A DNA stretch of 5,265 bases from Candidatus Omnitrophota bacterium (GCA_023136735.1 JAGLQQ010000034.1:1-5265), one strand, 5' to 3'. Positions 1 to 5,256 are shown, counted from the stretch's first letter. Program-made: numbers and translations. Notes: generated from the sequence alone by a model not told the origin.

Positions 1-887
1 ATATCCTTATTGCTTAAAGGAACTATAGGCCTGGCCATGTAGATCTGAAAATACTCTTTTTTGTTTGCCAATGCCCCAGCTAAAGCAAGAAGTGTCTTTC
101 CTGTGCCGGCCTTCCCAGACATTGTTACCAGCTGAATTTTTGGATCCATGAGGGCATCAAGAGCAAATATCTGCTCGGCATTGCGCGGGGTAATGCCGTA
201 AGCAGAAGCTTTCTGAACGCGCTGTATTTTTTGAGTTTCCGCGTCAAACCGTGCTAAAGCGGATTTTTTGCCGTTGCGCATAATTATATACTCATTTGGC
301 AAAAGTTCTCTTTTAAATGGGAAGCCTGCTTTGTCTAATTCAAAAGGCTCTTTATATATGCGATTAATGAGATCATCAGATACATCCTCTACAATACGGT
401 AACCTTTATATAACTCTGTGATGTCTTTGACATGATCGCTAGTATAATCTTCTGCTATCAGCCCGACTGCTTTTGCTTTCATGCGCAGATTAACGTCTTT
501 GCTTACAAGCACGATTGAACGCTCAGGTTCATCTTGAGCCATGCAGTAGGCAACATTTAAAATAAGATGGTCGGTTACATCAGGTGAAAAATTAAGCGCA
601 AGATGTTCATGTATCCTTTGTCCTAGCTTGATGATAATTTTGCTGCGGTTTTCTCCAAGGCTTACTCCTTCATTAAATATATGGTCTCCGCTTAACTCGT
701 CTAAAATTCTGGTGAACTGGCGGGCATGGAAACTTAAACTTTCATTTCCTTTTTTAAATCGATCAAGTTCTTCTAATACTTGTATGGGGATAACGATATC
801 GTTATCCTTGAATTGATAAATACAGGCACTATCATGCAAAATAACATTAGTGTCTAAGACAAATACTTTGGGTTTTTTGGCTGGCAT
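1..887 (-). CDS. phoH2: PIN-PhoH family ATPase/ribonuclease (YlaK/PhoH2 type), partial: C-terminus beyond window start
   Basis: Translating the minus strand from the ATG at 887-885 gives 295 open codons running off the window edge, so the stop is not seen. Residues 1 to about 140 form a PIN nuclease domain. It starts VFVLDTNVILHD, and the metal-binding acidic set is D12, E39/E40, D103/D106 and D131 (SKDVNLRMKA). After a linker, the PhoH P-loop NTPase domain begins near residue 233 (TPRNAEQIFALDAL), with Walker A GKAGTGKT at 258-265 and then the family motif ARPIVPL at 285-291. Family members are about 430-460 aa, so roughly two thirds is here. Known PIN-PhoH proteins (mycobacterial PhoH2) couple ATP-dependent RNA unwinding to RNA cleavage in the cytoplasm. 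The same role here is inferred, and the symbol reflects the domain order, not proven orthology. AAAAGGA at 900-894, 6 nt upstream, supports the start. It is transcribed divergently from the membrane-protein genes. Confidence 0.95.
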   Translation of the reverse strand, partial: MPAKKPKVFVLDTNVILHDSACIYQFKDNDIVIPIQVLEELDRFKKGNESLSFHARQFTRILDELSGDHIFNEGVSLGENRSKIIIKLGQRIHEHLALNFSPDVTDHLILNVAYCMAQDEPERSIVLVSKDVNLRMKAKAVGLIAEDYTSDHVKDITELYKGYRIVEDVSDDLINRIYKEPFELDKAGFPFKRELLPNEYIIMRNGKKSALARFDAETQKIQRVQKASAYGITPRNAEQIFALDALMDPKIQLVTMSGKAGTGKTLLALAGALANKKEYFQIYMARPIVPLSNKD

Positions 888-941
888 AACAAATCCTTTT
901 GTTTGGAGGTTTTAGCAACTAGTTGTTTTTTGATCACCTTG

Positions 942-970
942 ATTATAACTAAATTAATCGCTTTAGGCAA
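942..970 (-). promoter_or_regulatory. Sigma70-type promoter for the PIN-PhoH gene
   Basis: Read on the minus strand there is a perfect -10 TATAAT (947-942) and a -35 TTGCCT (970-965, 4 of 6 consensus) separated by 17 nt. Transcription would start near 935, leaving a leader of about 48 nt that contains the AAAAGGA ribosome site. A 10-bp perfect palindrome, CAACTAGTTG (916-925), lies in this leader and could be an operator, but one 10-mer may be chance. Confidence 0.6.
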
Positions 971-1018
971 TAATTTTGTAGAACAAGAAAAATTAACATT
1001 TTTTTCGGTATTTTGCTA

Positions 1019-1032
1019 TGTTATAATATAAT
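1019..1032 (+). promoter_or_regulatory. Extended -10 promoter element (two overlapping TATAAT boxes) for the downstream membrane-protein genes
   Basis: TGTTATAAT (1019-1027) is an extended -10 (TGn plus TATAAT), and a second TATAAT overlaps it at 1027-1032. No good -35 sits at 16-18 nt; that position is a T-run. TTAACA at 993-998 is close to consensus but 23 nt away. Extended -10 promoters can work without a -35. Transcription would start around 1034-1039, about 30 nt before the ATG at 1067. This rules out the in-frame TTG at 1013 as the translation start. Confidence 0.5.
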
Positions 1033-1066
1033 ACAGTTAAAAAATAAAAGAAAGCGCTGGAGAATA

Positions 1067-1573
1067 ATGTATATTGAAATAGCTTATATAATACTGGGAA
1101 TTATGCTTTTAATGCTTGGAAGAAAGCTTTTCTGGCTATTTTCAGGCGCAATAGCTTTTATTGTCGGGGTTGAGTTTATCCCGATGATTTTGCCCGGACA
1201 ATCCTCGCAGGCGATTTTGATAATTGCGCTGATTTTGTCGATAATTGCAATTGTGCTATCTTTTGTTGTACAGAAGATCGGACTGGGAGTTGCTGGATTT
1301 ATGGCTGGTGGTTATGTAGCGATGAGTATTGTTAATGAATTAAAGGTTACTATCCCTTGGCTGTCGTGGGTTTTATTTGGTGCTGGGGGAATTATTGGTG
1401 TGGTATTTACACTAATTTTGTTTGATTGGGCGCTGATTGTTCTTTCTTCATTAAGCGGGGCTTTTCTTATTGTGCAGGTTGCGGGATTTAGTTTGCCTTT
1501 AACCAAAATACTGTTTGTTCTGCTAGCGATTATAGGAATCGCTACGCAGGTTGCGAGTAAAAAATCAAATTGA
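1067..1573 (+). CDS. Polytopic membrane protein, TMEM198/DUF4203-like, 168 aa
   Basis: This is a very hydrophobic 168-aa protein with six or seven predicted membrane helices (roughly residues 3-18, 22-42, 47-68, 71-90, 97-119, 120-141 and 146-164) and a short basic tail, SKKSN. The segment LGRKLFWLFSGAIAFIVG (residues 17-34) and the repeated Gly-rich helices resemble the TMEM198/TM7SF3-like (DUF4203) domain found in many small bacterial membrane proteins. No biochemical function is established for the bacterial members, and I propose none. The frame is open back to a TTG at 1013, but that lies in the -10 region. The ATG at 1067, with GGAG at 1059-1062, is the likely start. It ends 35 bp before the next gene, so the two are probably co-transcribed. 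Confidence 0.85.
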   Translation: MYIEIAYIILGIMLLMLGRKLFWLFSGAIAFIVGVEFIPMILPGQSSQAILIIALILSIIAIVLSFVVQKIGLGVAGFMAGGYVAMSIVNELKVTIPWLSWVLFGAGGIIGVVFTLILFDWALIVLSSLSGAFLIVQVAGFSLPLTKILFVLLAIIGIATQVASKKSN

Positions 1574-1608
1574 TTAACTGAATATATCTTTAAAAAGGAT
1601 GATATCCC

Positions 1609-1998
1609 ATGGATGAAGTGAGCTTAGCAAAAGCAGAAGCTATTCGCAAGGCTTATGCCCAGGCAAAAGAAATGAAAGAAGAAGGAGTTCCTGGGGATAT
1701 GATTGAAGATGCAATAAAGATAAAACTTATCGAAAGCGGCATTGAGCCGGCTGCGGCAGTGCTAATATGCAGCAATCTGCCAGGAGTACGCCCAGAGTTA
1801 AAGGATAACATGGATGCGGGCAGAAAAAGTATGATTATGGGAGCGGTTTTGGTTGTCTTAGGTCTTATCATTGCATGGATTAGTGAGCTTTTCATCGTAA
1901 AAAAGGGAGTGCTCTACTATGTTATTGCTTTAGGGCCCATATTCGCCGGAATGGGTATTTTTGTCAAAGGAGTATTCGACTATAAAAGCCGGCTATGA
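1609..1998 (+). CDS. Small membrane protein with N-terminal helical domain and two transmembrane helices, 129 aa, function unknown
   Basis: I do not recognise the family. Residues 1-65 are soluble and mostly helical. A charged, Ala/Lys/Glu-rich helix (4-25) is followed by a helix-turn-helix stretch in which GVPGDMIEDAIKIKLIESG (26-44) leads to IEPAAAVLI. That pattern recalls short helical adaptor modules seen in small bacterial membrane proteins, but I cannot name it. Two hydrophobic helices follow at about 75-95 and 101-121, joined by a tight IVKKG turn, and the protein ends FDYKSRL. With both termini cytoplasmic this is a helical hairpin anchor carrying a cytoplasmic head; the topology is inferred. 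The start is clear: AAAAAGGA at 1592-1599, 9 nt before the ATG. It probably forms an operon with the upstream polytopic protein. Confidence 0.85.
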   Translation: MDEVSLAKAEAIRKAYAQAKEMKEEGVPGDMIEDAIKIKLIESGIEPAAAVLICSNLPGVRPELKDNMDAGRKSMIMGAVLVVLGLIIAWISELFIVKKGVLYYVIALGPIFAGMGIFVKGVFDYKSRL

Positions 1999-2010
1999 TA
2001 TTCATCTTCA

Positions 2011-2039
2011 TTGAATGTTGAATGTCGAATTGGTATACT
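2011..2039 (+). promoter_or_regulatory. Sigma70-type promoter with extended -10, upstream of the response-regulator remnant
   Basis: The -35 TTGAAT (2011-2016, 4 of 6 consensus) and -10 TATACT (2034-2039, 5 of 6) are separated by 17 nt. The -10 is preceded by TGG, giving an extended TGn element. The predicted start near 2046 lies about 50 nt before the TTG at 2095. The promoter looks intact although the gene behind it is broken, so it may now drive the exported protein at 2720. Confidence 0.55.
2012..2030 (+). repeat. Short tandem repeat, heptamer TGAATGT
   Basis: TGAATGT occurs twice head to tail (2012-2018 and 2019-2025), followed by a degenerate third unit, CGAAT. It overlaps the -35 and spacer of the promoter ahead of the receiver-domain remnant. 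It could be a factor-binding repeat or just low-complexity intergenic sequence. Confidence 0.35.
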
Positions 2040-2094
2040 ATTTTATATTCAAATAGCATTTTATATATATGCAGTTTATACAGGGAGATTAGAA

Positions 2095-2332
2095 TTGAAC
2101 CAAAAAAATTATATTCTTAGTTGAAGATGATTTGGTAGCTGTTGAAAATATTTCCAGCTTGATTAGATTACGTAATTTTAAAGTAACGTGTGCGATAACA
2201 GGTGCAGAAGCGCTAGAAAAAGCAAAGGATCATCCGGATTTGATAATTTTCGATCGTTATCTGCTTGATGTCGAAGGATTAGAAGTTTGCCGCAAACTTC
2301 GTACTGACAAAAGATTAAAAAGTATTTCTTAA
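2095..2332 (+). pseudogene. Response-regulator receiver domain remnant (frameshifted and truncated)
   Basis: The original start is most likely TTG at 2095, with GGGAG at 2083-2087 and a 7-nt spacer. Reading from there stops after nine codons (MNQKNYILS). Removing one A from the 7-A run at 2102-2108 restores a receiver N-terminus, MNQKIIFLVEDDLVAVE. It keeps the acidic pocket D11/D12 and the phospho-acceptor D53 (codon 2252-2254, context IIFDRYLLDVEG). The frame then continues to LEVCRKLRTDKRLKSI and stops at 2330-2332. The domain therefore loses its last third, including the conserved Thr/Ser and Lys switch residues that normally follow. The reading frame of an EAL domain begins right at the break, so the parent was probably a response regulator with a c-di-GMP phosphodiesterase output. 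It is non-functional as read. Confidence 0.8.
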
Positions 2333-2687
2333 CTGTATCTCTACACTTGTTGAACAGGATGATTTCAGTGCAGGCTTACCCCTTGACCGTGGCATTATAC
2401 TCAATAATGTTATTTTGGAAATAACTGAGCGTATTTCTATTCAAAACTATATTTTATTTTTTAATAAGATCAATGAATTAAAAAAAGTCGGGATGCTGGT
2501 GGCTGTTGATGATGTGGGCAGTGGTTTGGCCAGCCTTGATACTATTGCCGAGACAAAGCCGGATTATGTTAGAATAGACATGTCTTTAATTCGGGATATT
2601 GATACTGATGCTGTAAAGCAAAGTATTGTAGAGGCAATTGTTAGTTTCTGTAAAAAAAGCTGCTTGGAAGGATGCCAAAAAGGCTGA
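2319..2687 (+). pseudogene. EAL-domain (c-di-GMP phosphodiesterase) C-terminal remnant
   Basis: The frame is open from 2319 with no start of its own until a TTG at 2415. It begins VFLNCISTLVEQDDF, matching the part of EAL domains around the metal-binding Asn (here FLN). It then shows LEITER (Glu codon 2418-2420), AVDDVGSGLASL (Asp-Asp at 2508-2513) and KPDYVRIDMSLIRDI. Before that point the EAL signature strand is missing. After IVEAIVSFCKKS the frame leaves the family pattern (CLEGCQKG) and stops, so the conserved E of the AEGVE-type motif and the end of the barrel are lost. The usual catalytic Lys of the (V/I)KID motif is Arg here. This is the second half of the regulator described just upstream, brought next to the receiver by an internal deletion, and it cannot be an active phosphodiesterase. 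Confidence 0.8.
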
Positions 2688-2719
2688 GAAAGAAAGCAGT
2701 ATAACAGGAGCGGGTTGTT

Positions 2720-3256
2720 ATGGGCAATAGAGTGGAAAAGTGCGGCGCACTTATTGTGCTGATAGCGGTAATTGTGTTGTTTGTTAATTGCAGTTATGTT
2801 CAGGCCCAAGTGCTTGAAGATAAAGTTAACGGTTATAGTTTTGAATATCCTTTTGACTGGAAGGCTAAGGCTTTTCCCAATTCGAGAAATCTTATAAGGG
2901 GAGAGATAACCAAAGATAATAATACCGGGGCACAGATAAGAATATATCAAAACACAGGGAATTTTCGTAAATTTGTTGACAAGTATGTTGATGATTTTAT
3001 GCGGCAGATGCAGAAACACTGGGGCGGTGAAATGATAATCAGCGATGAAAAATTTACAATAGTAGCTGGTTATGAGTGTTTTGTTATTAGTTTTGATTTC
3101 ACTAGAAAAGACAATAAGCGCTGGTTTTTTAAACAGTATCTCTGGCCTAAAGGGGCTCAAATACTTATATTGCAGTCAGGCACACTATTTGAACTGCGTA
3201 CTTTAAATGAACCGTCTGTAAATCGGATAGCTGAGTCGCTTCAGTTTATGGAATAG
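2720..3256 (+). CDS. Exported PsbP/DcrB-like protein, 178 aa
   Basis: The N-terminus is a signal peptide: basic MGNRVEK, a hydrophobic core (residues 9-23), then a likely signal peptidase I site after VQA (29|30). C24 is not in a good lipobox (FVNC), so a lipoprotein is less likely. The mature part starts with EDKVNGYSFEYPFDWKAK (33-50). This GYSF-x-YP-x-x-W pattern is typical of PsbP/DUF1795 (DcrB-like) domains, small alpha/beta-sandwich proteins of the cell envelope in bacteria. The rest alternates beta strands and one helix (FRKFVDKYVDDFMRQMQ) and ends RIAESLQF, also usual for the fold. No catalytic residues are expected and the role is unknown. AGGAG at 2706-2710, 9 nt before the ATG, fixes the start. 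It ends 9 bp before the start of the broken membrane-protein gene, so they were once an operon. Confidence 0.85.
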   Translation: MGNRVEKCGALIVLIAVIVLFVNCSYVQAQVLEDKVNGYSFEYPFDWKAKAFPNSRNLIRGEITKDNNTGAQIRIYQNTGNFRKFVDKYVDDFMRQMQKHWGGEMIISDEKFTIVAGYECFVISFDFTRKDNKRWFFKQYLWPKGAQILILQSGTLFELRTLNEPSVNRIAESLQFME

Positions 3257-3265
3257 GAGGGGGGT

Positions 3266-3548
3266 ATGTTTGCAAAAATACTGGGATGATTTTGGATAAT
3301 TCTGGGAATTATTTTTCTGTTAAAACCGTAGTTAATGCAAAACCGTATCAAGAAAAAAGGCATAAAGAAAATATCTTTTTGCTCTAGTTTTGGCGATTTC
3401 TGCAATGATCATGTTAGTAGACTGGAACTCTGAAGGAATCTTGGCAAAGGCCGTATTTATTTTTGAGATTGCGGGAGTTTTTAAGTCCATGTTTTTTCTG
3501 AAGGAGAAAACATCTCAAAAGCTTATTGAATGGTTATCAAAGCAATAG
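3266..3548 (+). pseudogene. Small membrane protein gene, inactivated by two stops and a frameshift
   Basis: An excellent ribosome site (AGGAGGGGG, 3255-3263) precedes ATG 3266 and a reading frame MFAKILG-stop-FWIILGIIFLLKP-stop-LMQNRIKKKGIK. The stops are TGA at 3287-3289, where Trp would fit, and TAG at 3329-3331. A shift near 3365-3371, in an A-rich run, moves to the frame RKYLFALVLAISAMIMLVDWNSEGILAK and onward, which continues through FEIAGVFKSMFFLKEKTSQKLIEWLSKQ to TAG 3546-3548. The repaired protein is about 93 aa with two or three membrane helices and basic loops. It resembles small uncharacterised membrane proteins I cannot name. Three separate lesions in 283 bp make a real pseudogene more likely than a sequencing error. 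Confidence 0.75.
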
Positions 3549-3573
3549 CTTGAATTTTTTAGTGTTTGCGTCC

Positions 3574-3610
3574 TAGCACAAATATGTTTTGGTGTTGTTC
3601 TGTTTTTTTT
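3574..3610 (+). terminator. Possible weak Rho-independent terminator
   Basis: CACAAA (3577-3582) can pair with TTTGGTG (3588-3594) leaving one bulged G, with further weak or wobble pairs outside. An interrupted T-rich tract, including eight T in a row (3603-3610), follows. The stem is short and AT-rich, so this is tentative. It would separate the decayed operon from the EF-hand gene, but no convincing promoter lies between it and the next ATG. Confidence 0.22.
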
Positions 3611-3638
3611 GCGTTAAATAATAAAAGGAGGGTAAATA

Positions 3639-4214
3639 ATGCGTAAATTACTATTGGTATTATCAATTATCGTTTTAGCATTGTGCATTGCTCAATCAGA
3701 TGTTCTGGCAAAAGGGAAGGGAAGCTCAAAAGCACGTAAACCTAGAAAAATGGATAGGAATAAAGATGGAAAAGTAGATAAACAGGAACGGCATCAGGCT
3801 AAGGAAAAGAAATCTGAACGCAATGAAAAAAAGGTAAACAATTGGTGGAGAAAAAGAGCAGATACTAATAGTGACGGAAAGGTGAGCGATACTGAAAGAG
3901 CTGCTTGGAAAACAATGAGCAAAGAGAGAATTGATATGGATGGTGATGGGGTTATATCTCCGAAAGAAAAGCGCTTGTCCTGGAGACATGCCAAATCAAA
4001 GGTCAATACAAAGCTGGAGAATGAACATGATTCCAATGGCGATGGTTGGCTTGACGCGGATGAAAACAAAAATCTGCTTCAAGCGCGTAAAGCTTTGGTG
4101 AAAAGTAAGGGGAAAGCAAAAGTTGATTCTGCTGCAGAAGCAGGATATGATGCTGATGACGACGGCATTTTAAGTGCTCAGGAAGCTCAGGCGATGAACG
4201 AGGATATTCAATAG
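3639..4214 (+). CDS. Secreted protein with five EF-hand-like Ca2+-binding loops, 191 aa
   Basis: A signal peptide (MRKLLLVLSIIVLALCIAQSD, with likely cleavage after VLA at 24) is followed by a basic linker. Five canonical 12-residue calcium loops then follow: DRNKDGKVDKQE (39-50), DTNSDGKVSDTE (75-86), DMDGDGVISPKE (99-110), DSNGDGWLDADE (131-142) and DADDDGILSAQE (171-182). Each has acidic or Asn ligands at positions 1, 3 and 5, Gly at 6, a hydrophobic residue at 8 and Glu at 12, so all five look competent to bind Ca2+. The intervening stretches are very rich in Lys, Arg and Glu and should be helical; WW sits at 69-70. No enzyme domain is present. A Ca2+-dependent scaffold, buffer or surface-binding role is inference. 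The start is set by AAAAGGAGGG (3623-3632) with a 6-nt spacer. thiM follows 25 bp downstream on the same strand. Confidence 0.88.
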   Translation: MRKLLLVLSIIVLALCIAQSDVLAKGKGSSKARKPRKMDRNKDGKVDKQERHQAKEKKSERNEKKVNNWWRKRADTNSDGKVSDTERAAWKTMSKERIDMDGDGVISPKEKRLSWRHAKSKVNTKLENEHDSNGDGWLDADENKNLLQARKALVKSKGKAKVDSAAEAGYDADDDGILSAQEAQAMNEDIQ

Positions 4215-4239
4215 TTTAAGCAATATTAAAAGGAGATCA

Positions 4240-5043
4240 ATGAAAGCATCATTTTTTTTAGATAAGGTTAGGAAGGGAAAACCACTTGTGCATCATTTGA
4301 CAAACTGGGTGACGATATACGACTGTGCGAATATAGTCAAGGTATTCGGTGCCGCACCTGTTATGGCCCATGCTACTGAGGAAGTAACGGAAATGACTTC
4401 GCTTTCTTCTGCGCTAGTGCTTAATATCGGGACGCTAACAACAGATTTTATCGAAGCGATGAAGCTTGCCGTAAAAAGCGCGAATAAAAAGAACATACCT
4501 GTTGTGCTGGATGTTTGCGGTGCCGGAGCAACTGCGTTTCGAGATAAGAAAGTGTTTGAACTCCTTGAGGCCGGTAAAATAGATGTTATTAAAGGTAATG
4601 CATCAGAGGTGGCTCGTATAGCAGGTTTAGATGTGGCTACCAAAGGGGTTGACAGCACTGATGTGAACCAAGATCTCACTGAAATAGCCCGACAATTGGC
4701 TGAGAAAAGAAATTGCGTTGTTGTAATTACAGGAGCAGTCGATATAGTTGCTGATAAACAAAAGGTTTTTAAAATAAAAAATGGCCATGCGATGATGGCT
4801 AATGTTGTTGGGACTGGTTGCATGGCTGCTTCTGTAATTGGTACTTTTGCTGCTATCAGCGATGACTTGGCTGAAGGTATAAGCGCTGGTCTTTGCTGTT
4901 ATGAGATTGCCGCGGAATGTGCAGCAGAAAAGGCAAGCGGGCCGGGGACTTTTAAAGAAAAGTTATTTGACTGCATCTTTACCCTAAATAGTGATATAGT
5001 GGATGAAAGGCAGAAGATACTTGCTATTTTCGCTAACTCCTAA
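4240..5043 (+). CDS. thiM: Hydroxyethylthiazole kinase ThiM (EC 2.7.1.50)
   Basis: This 267-aa cytoplasmic enzyme of the ribokinase-like fold phosphorylates 4-methyl-5-(2-hydroxyethyl)thiazole with ATP, salvaging thiazole for thiamine phosphate synthesis by ThiE. Family motifs run in order: PLVHHLTNWVT (15-25), GAAPVMAHATEEV (37-49), LVLNIGTLT (59-67), PVVLDVCGAGAT (87-98), VIKGNASEV (116-124), VVVITGAVDIVAD (160-172) and the anion-hole/catalytic motif GTGCMAASVIG (191-201), with C194 in the place of Cys198 of the Bacillus subtilis enzyme. The length is normal. DVCGAGAT replaces the commoner DPVGAGAT, a variant I recall from clostridial ThiM. The start is supported by AAAAGGAG (4228-4235). 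No TPP-riboswitch sequence is visible upstream and no other thi gene is in the window. The 25-bp gap suggests co-transcription with the EF-hand gene, which is functionally odd. Confidence 0.96.
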   Translation: MKASFFLDKVRKGKPLVHHLTNWVTIYDCANIVKVFGAAPVMAHATEEVTEMTSLSSALVLNIGTLTTDFIEAMKLAVKSANKKNIPVVLDVCGAGATAFRDKKVFELLEAGKIDVIKGNASEVARIAGLDVATKGVDSTDVNQDLTEIARQLAEKRNCVVVITGAVDIVADKQKVFKIKNGHAMMANVVGTGCMAASVIGTFAAISDDLAEGISAGLCCYEIAAECAAEKASGPGTFKEKLFDCIFTLNSDIVDERQKILAIFANS

Positions 5044-5106
5044 ATAGAATTATATAAGGGAAGCTAGCGGCAGCAATAGCAATTATTTAGAGACAGAAGT
5101 ATAAAC

Positions 5107-5111
5107 ACTTA
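5107..5111 (+). repeat. Left copy of 5-bp target-site duplication (ACTTA)
   Basis: ACTTA directly abuts the left terminal inverted repeat of the palindromic element. The identical, same-orientation ACTTA abuts the right end (5233-5237). Confidence 0.6.
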
Positions 5112-5232
5112 GGCACTGTTGAAAAACGCACATCTGAGGCGTTATTTGCTTACTCACTTGTGCGGCGTACGACTAGTACGCCTCCGCAAACGTTTGCGAA
5201 TGCCTTACATCTGCACATTTTGCAACAGTGCC
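5112..5232. mobile_element. 121-bp palindromic MITE-like element
   Basis: The ends are perfect 10-bp inverted repeats: GGCACTGTTG (5112-5121) and CAACAGTGCC (5223-5232). Inside, the arms stay partly complementary: the A-run after the left repeat against the T-run before the right one, AGGC 5137-5140 with GCCT 5202-5205, and TTTGC 5145-5149 with GCAAA 5186-5190. The centre is a perfect hairpin, GGCGTAC (5164-5170), loop GACTA, GTACGCC (5176-5182). A 14-bp perfect palindrome, CGCAAACGTTTGCG, lies at 5185-5198. Direct ACTTA copies flank it, as expected for a transposition target duplication. It has no coding capacity, so it would need a transposase supplied elsewhere. The pattern GTTGAAAAA...CATCTG...GTACGCC resembles, from memory, palindromic repeats common in deltaproteobacterial and other environmental genomes. 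Confidence 0.72.
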
Positions 5233-5237
5233 ACTTA
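5233..5237 (+). repeat. Right copy of 5-bp target-site duplication (ACTTA)
   Basis: ACTTA follows the right inverted repeat directly and matches 5107-5111. Confidence 0.6.
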
Positions 5238-5256
5238 AAGGGTGAAAAAGTTATTT

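Noticed and set aside
1013..1066. Upstream in-frame TTG start extending the 168-aa membrane protein by 18 residues
   Set aside because: The extension overlaps both TATAAT boxes and has no ribosome site, and its residues are polar and basic, unlike a conserved N-terminus. ATG 1067 has GGAG upstream.
2655..2730. Lys/Ala-rich frame (KKAAWKDAKKAEKESS) overlapping the end of the EAL remnant, possibly a fragment of another gene
   Set aside because: It is too short, has no start or homology I recognise, and its Lys/Ala content could come from A-rich intergenic sequence.
2743..2806. Lipoprotein signal at C24 of the exported 178-aa protein
   Set aside because: The residues before Cys (FVN) do not fit a lipobox, whereas VQA at 27-29 fits signal peptidase I.
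2564..3160. 198-codon open frame on the minus strand
   Set aside because: It overlaps the EAL remnant and the well-supported exported-protein gene, has no ribosome site or recognisable motif, and its composition fits an antisense shadow.
3287..3289. TGA read as Trp (alternative genetic code)
   Set aside because: Two intact genes in the window end in TGA at natural C-termini (1571-1573 and 1996-1998), and Trp is encoded by TGG throughout. The same broken gene also has a TAG and a frameshift, so decay explains it.
4215..4239. TPP riboswitch ahead of thiM
   Set aside because: The gap is only 25 bp, and the conserved CUGAGA-type core is not present in it or in the upstream leader of the EF-hand gene.
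4293..4823. 176-codon open frame on the minus strand inside thiM
   Set aside because: It is a shadow of the thiM reading frame. The plus-strand protein matches every ThiM motif.
5112..5232. Palindrome as an ordinary intrinsic terminator, attenuator or CRISPR repeat
   Set aside because: There is no T-tract after the stem and no repeat-spacer periodicity. The exact ACTTA duplication at both ends favours an inserted element.
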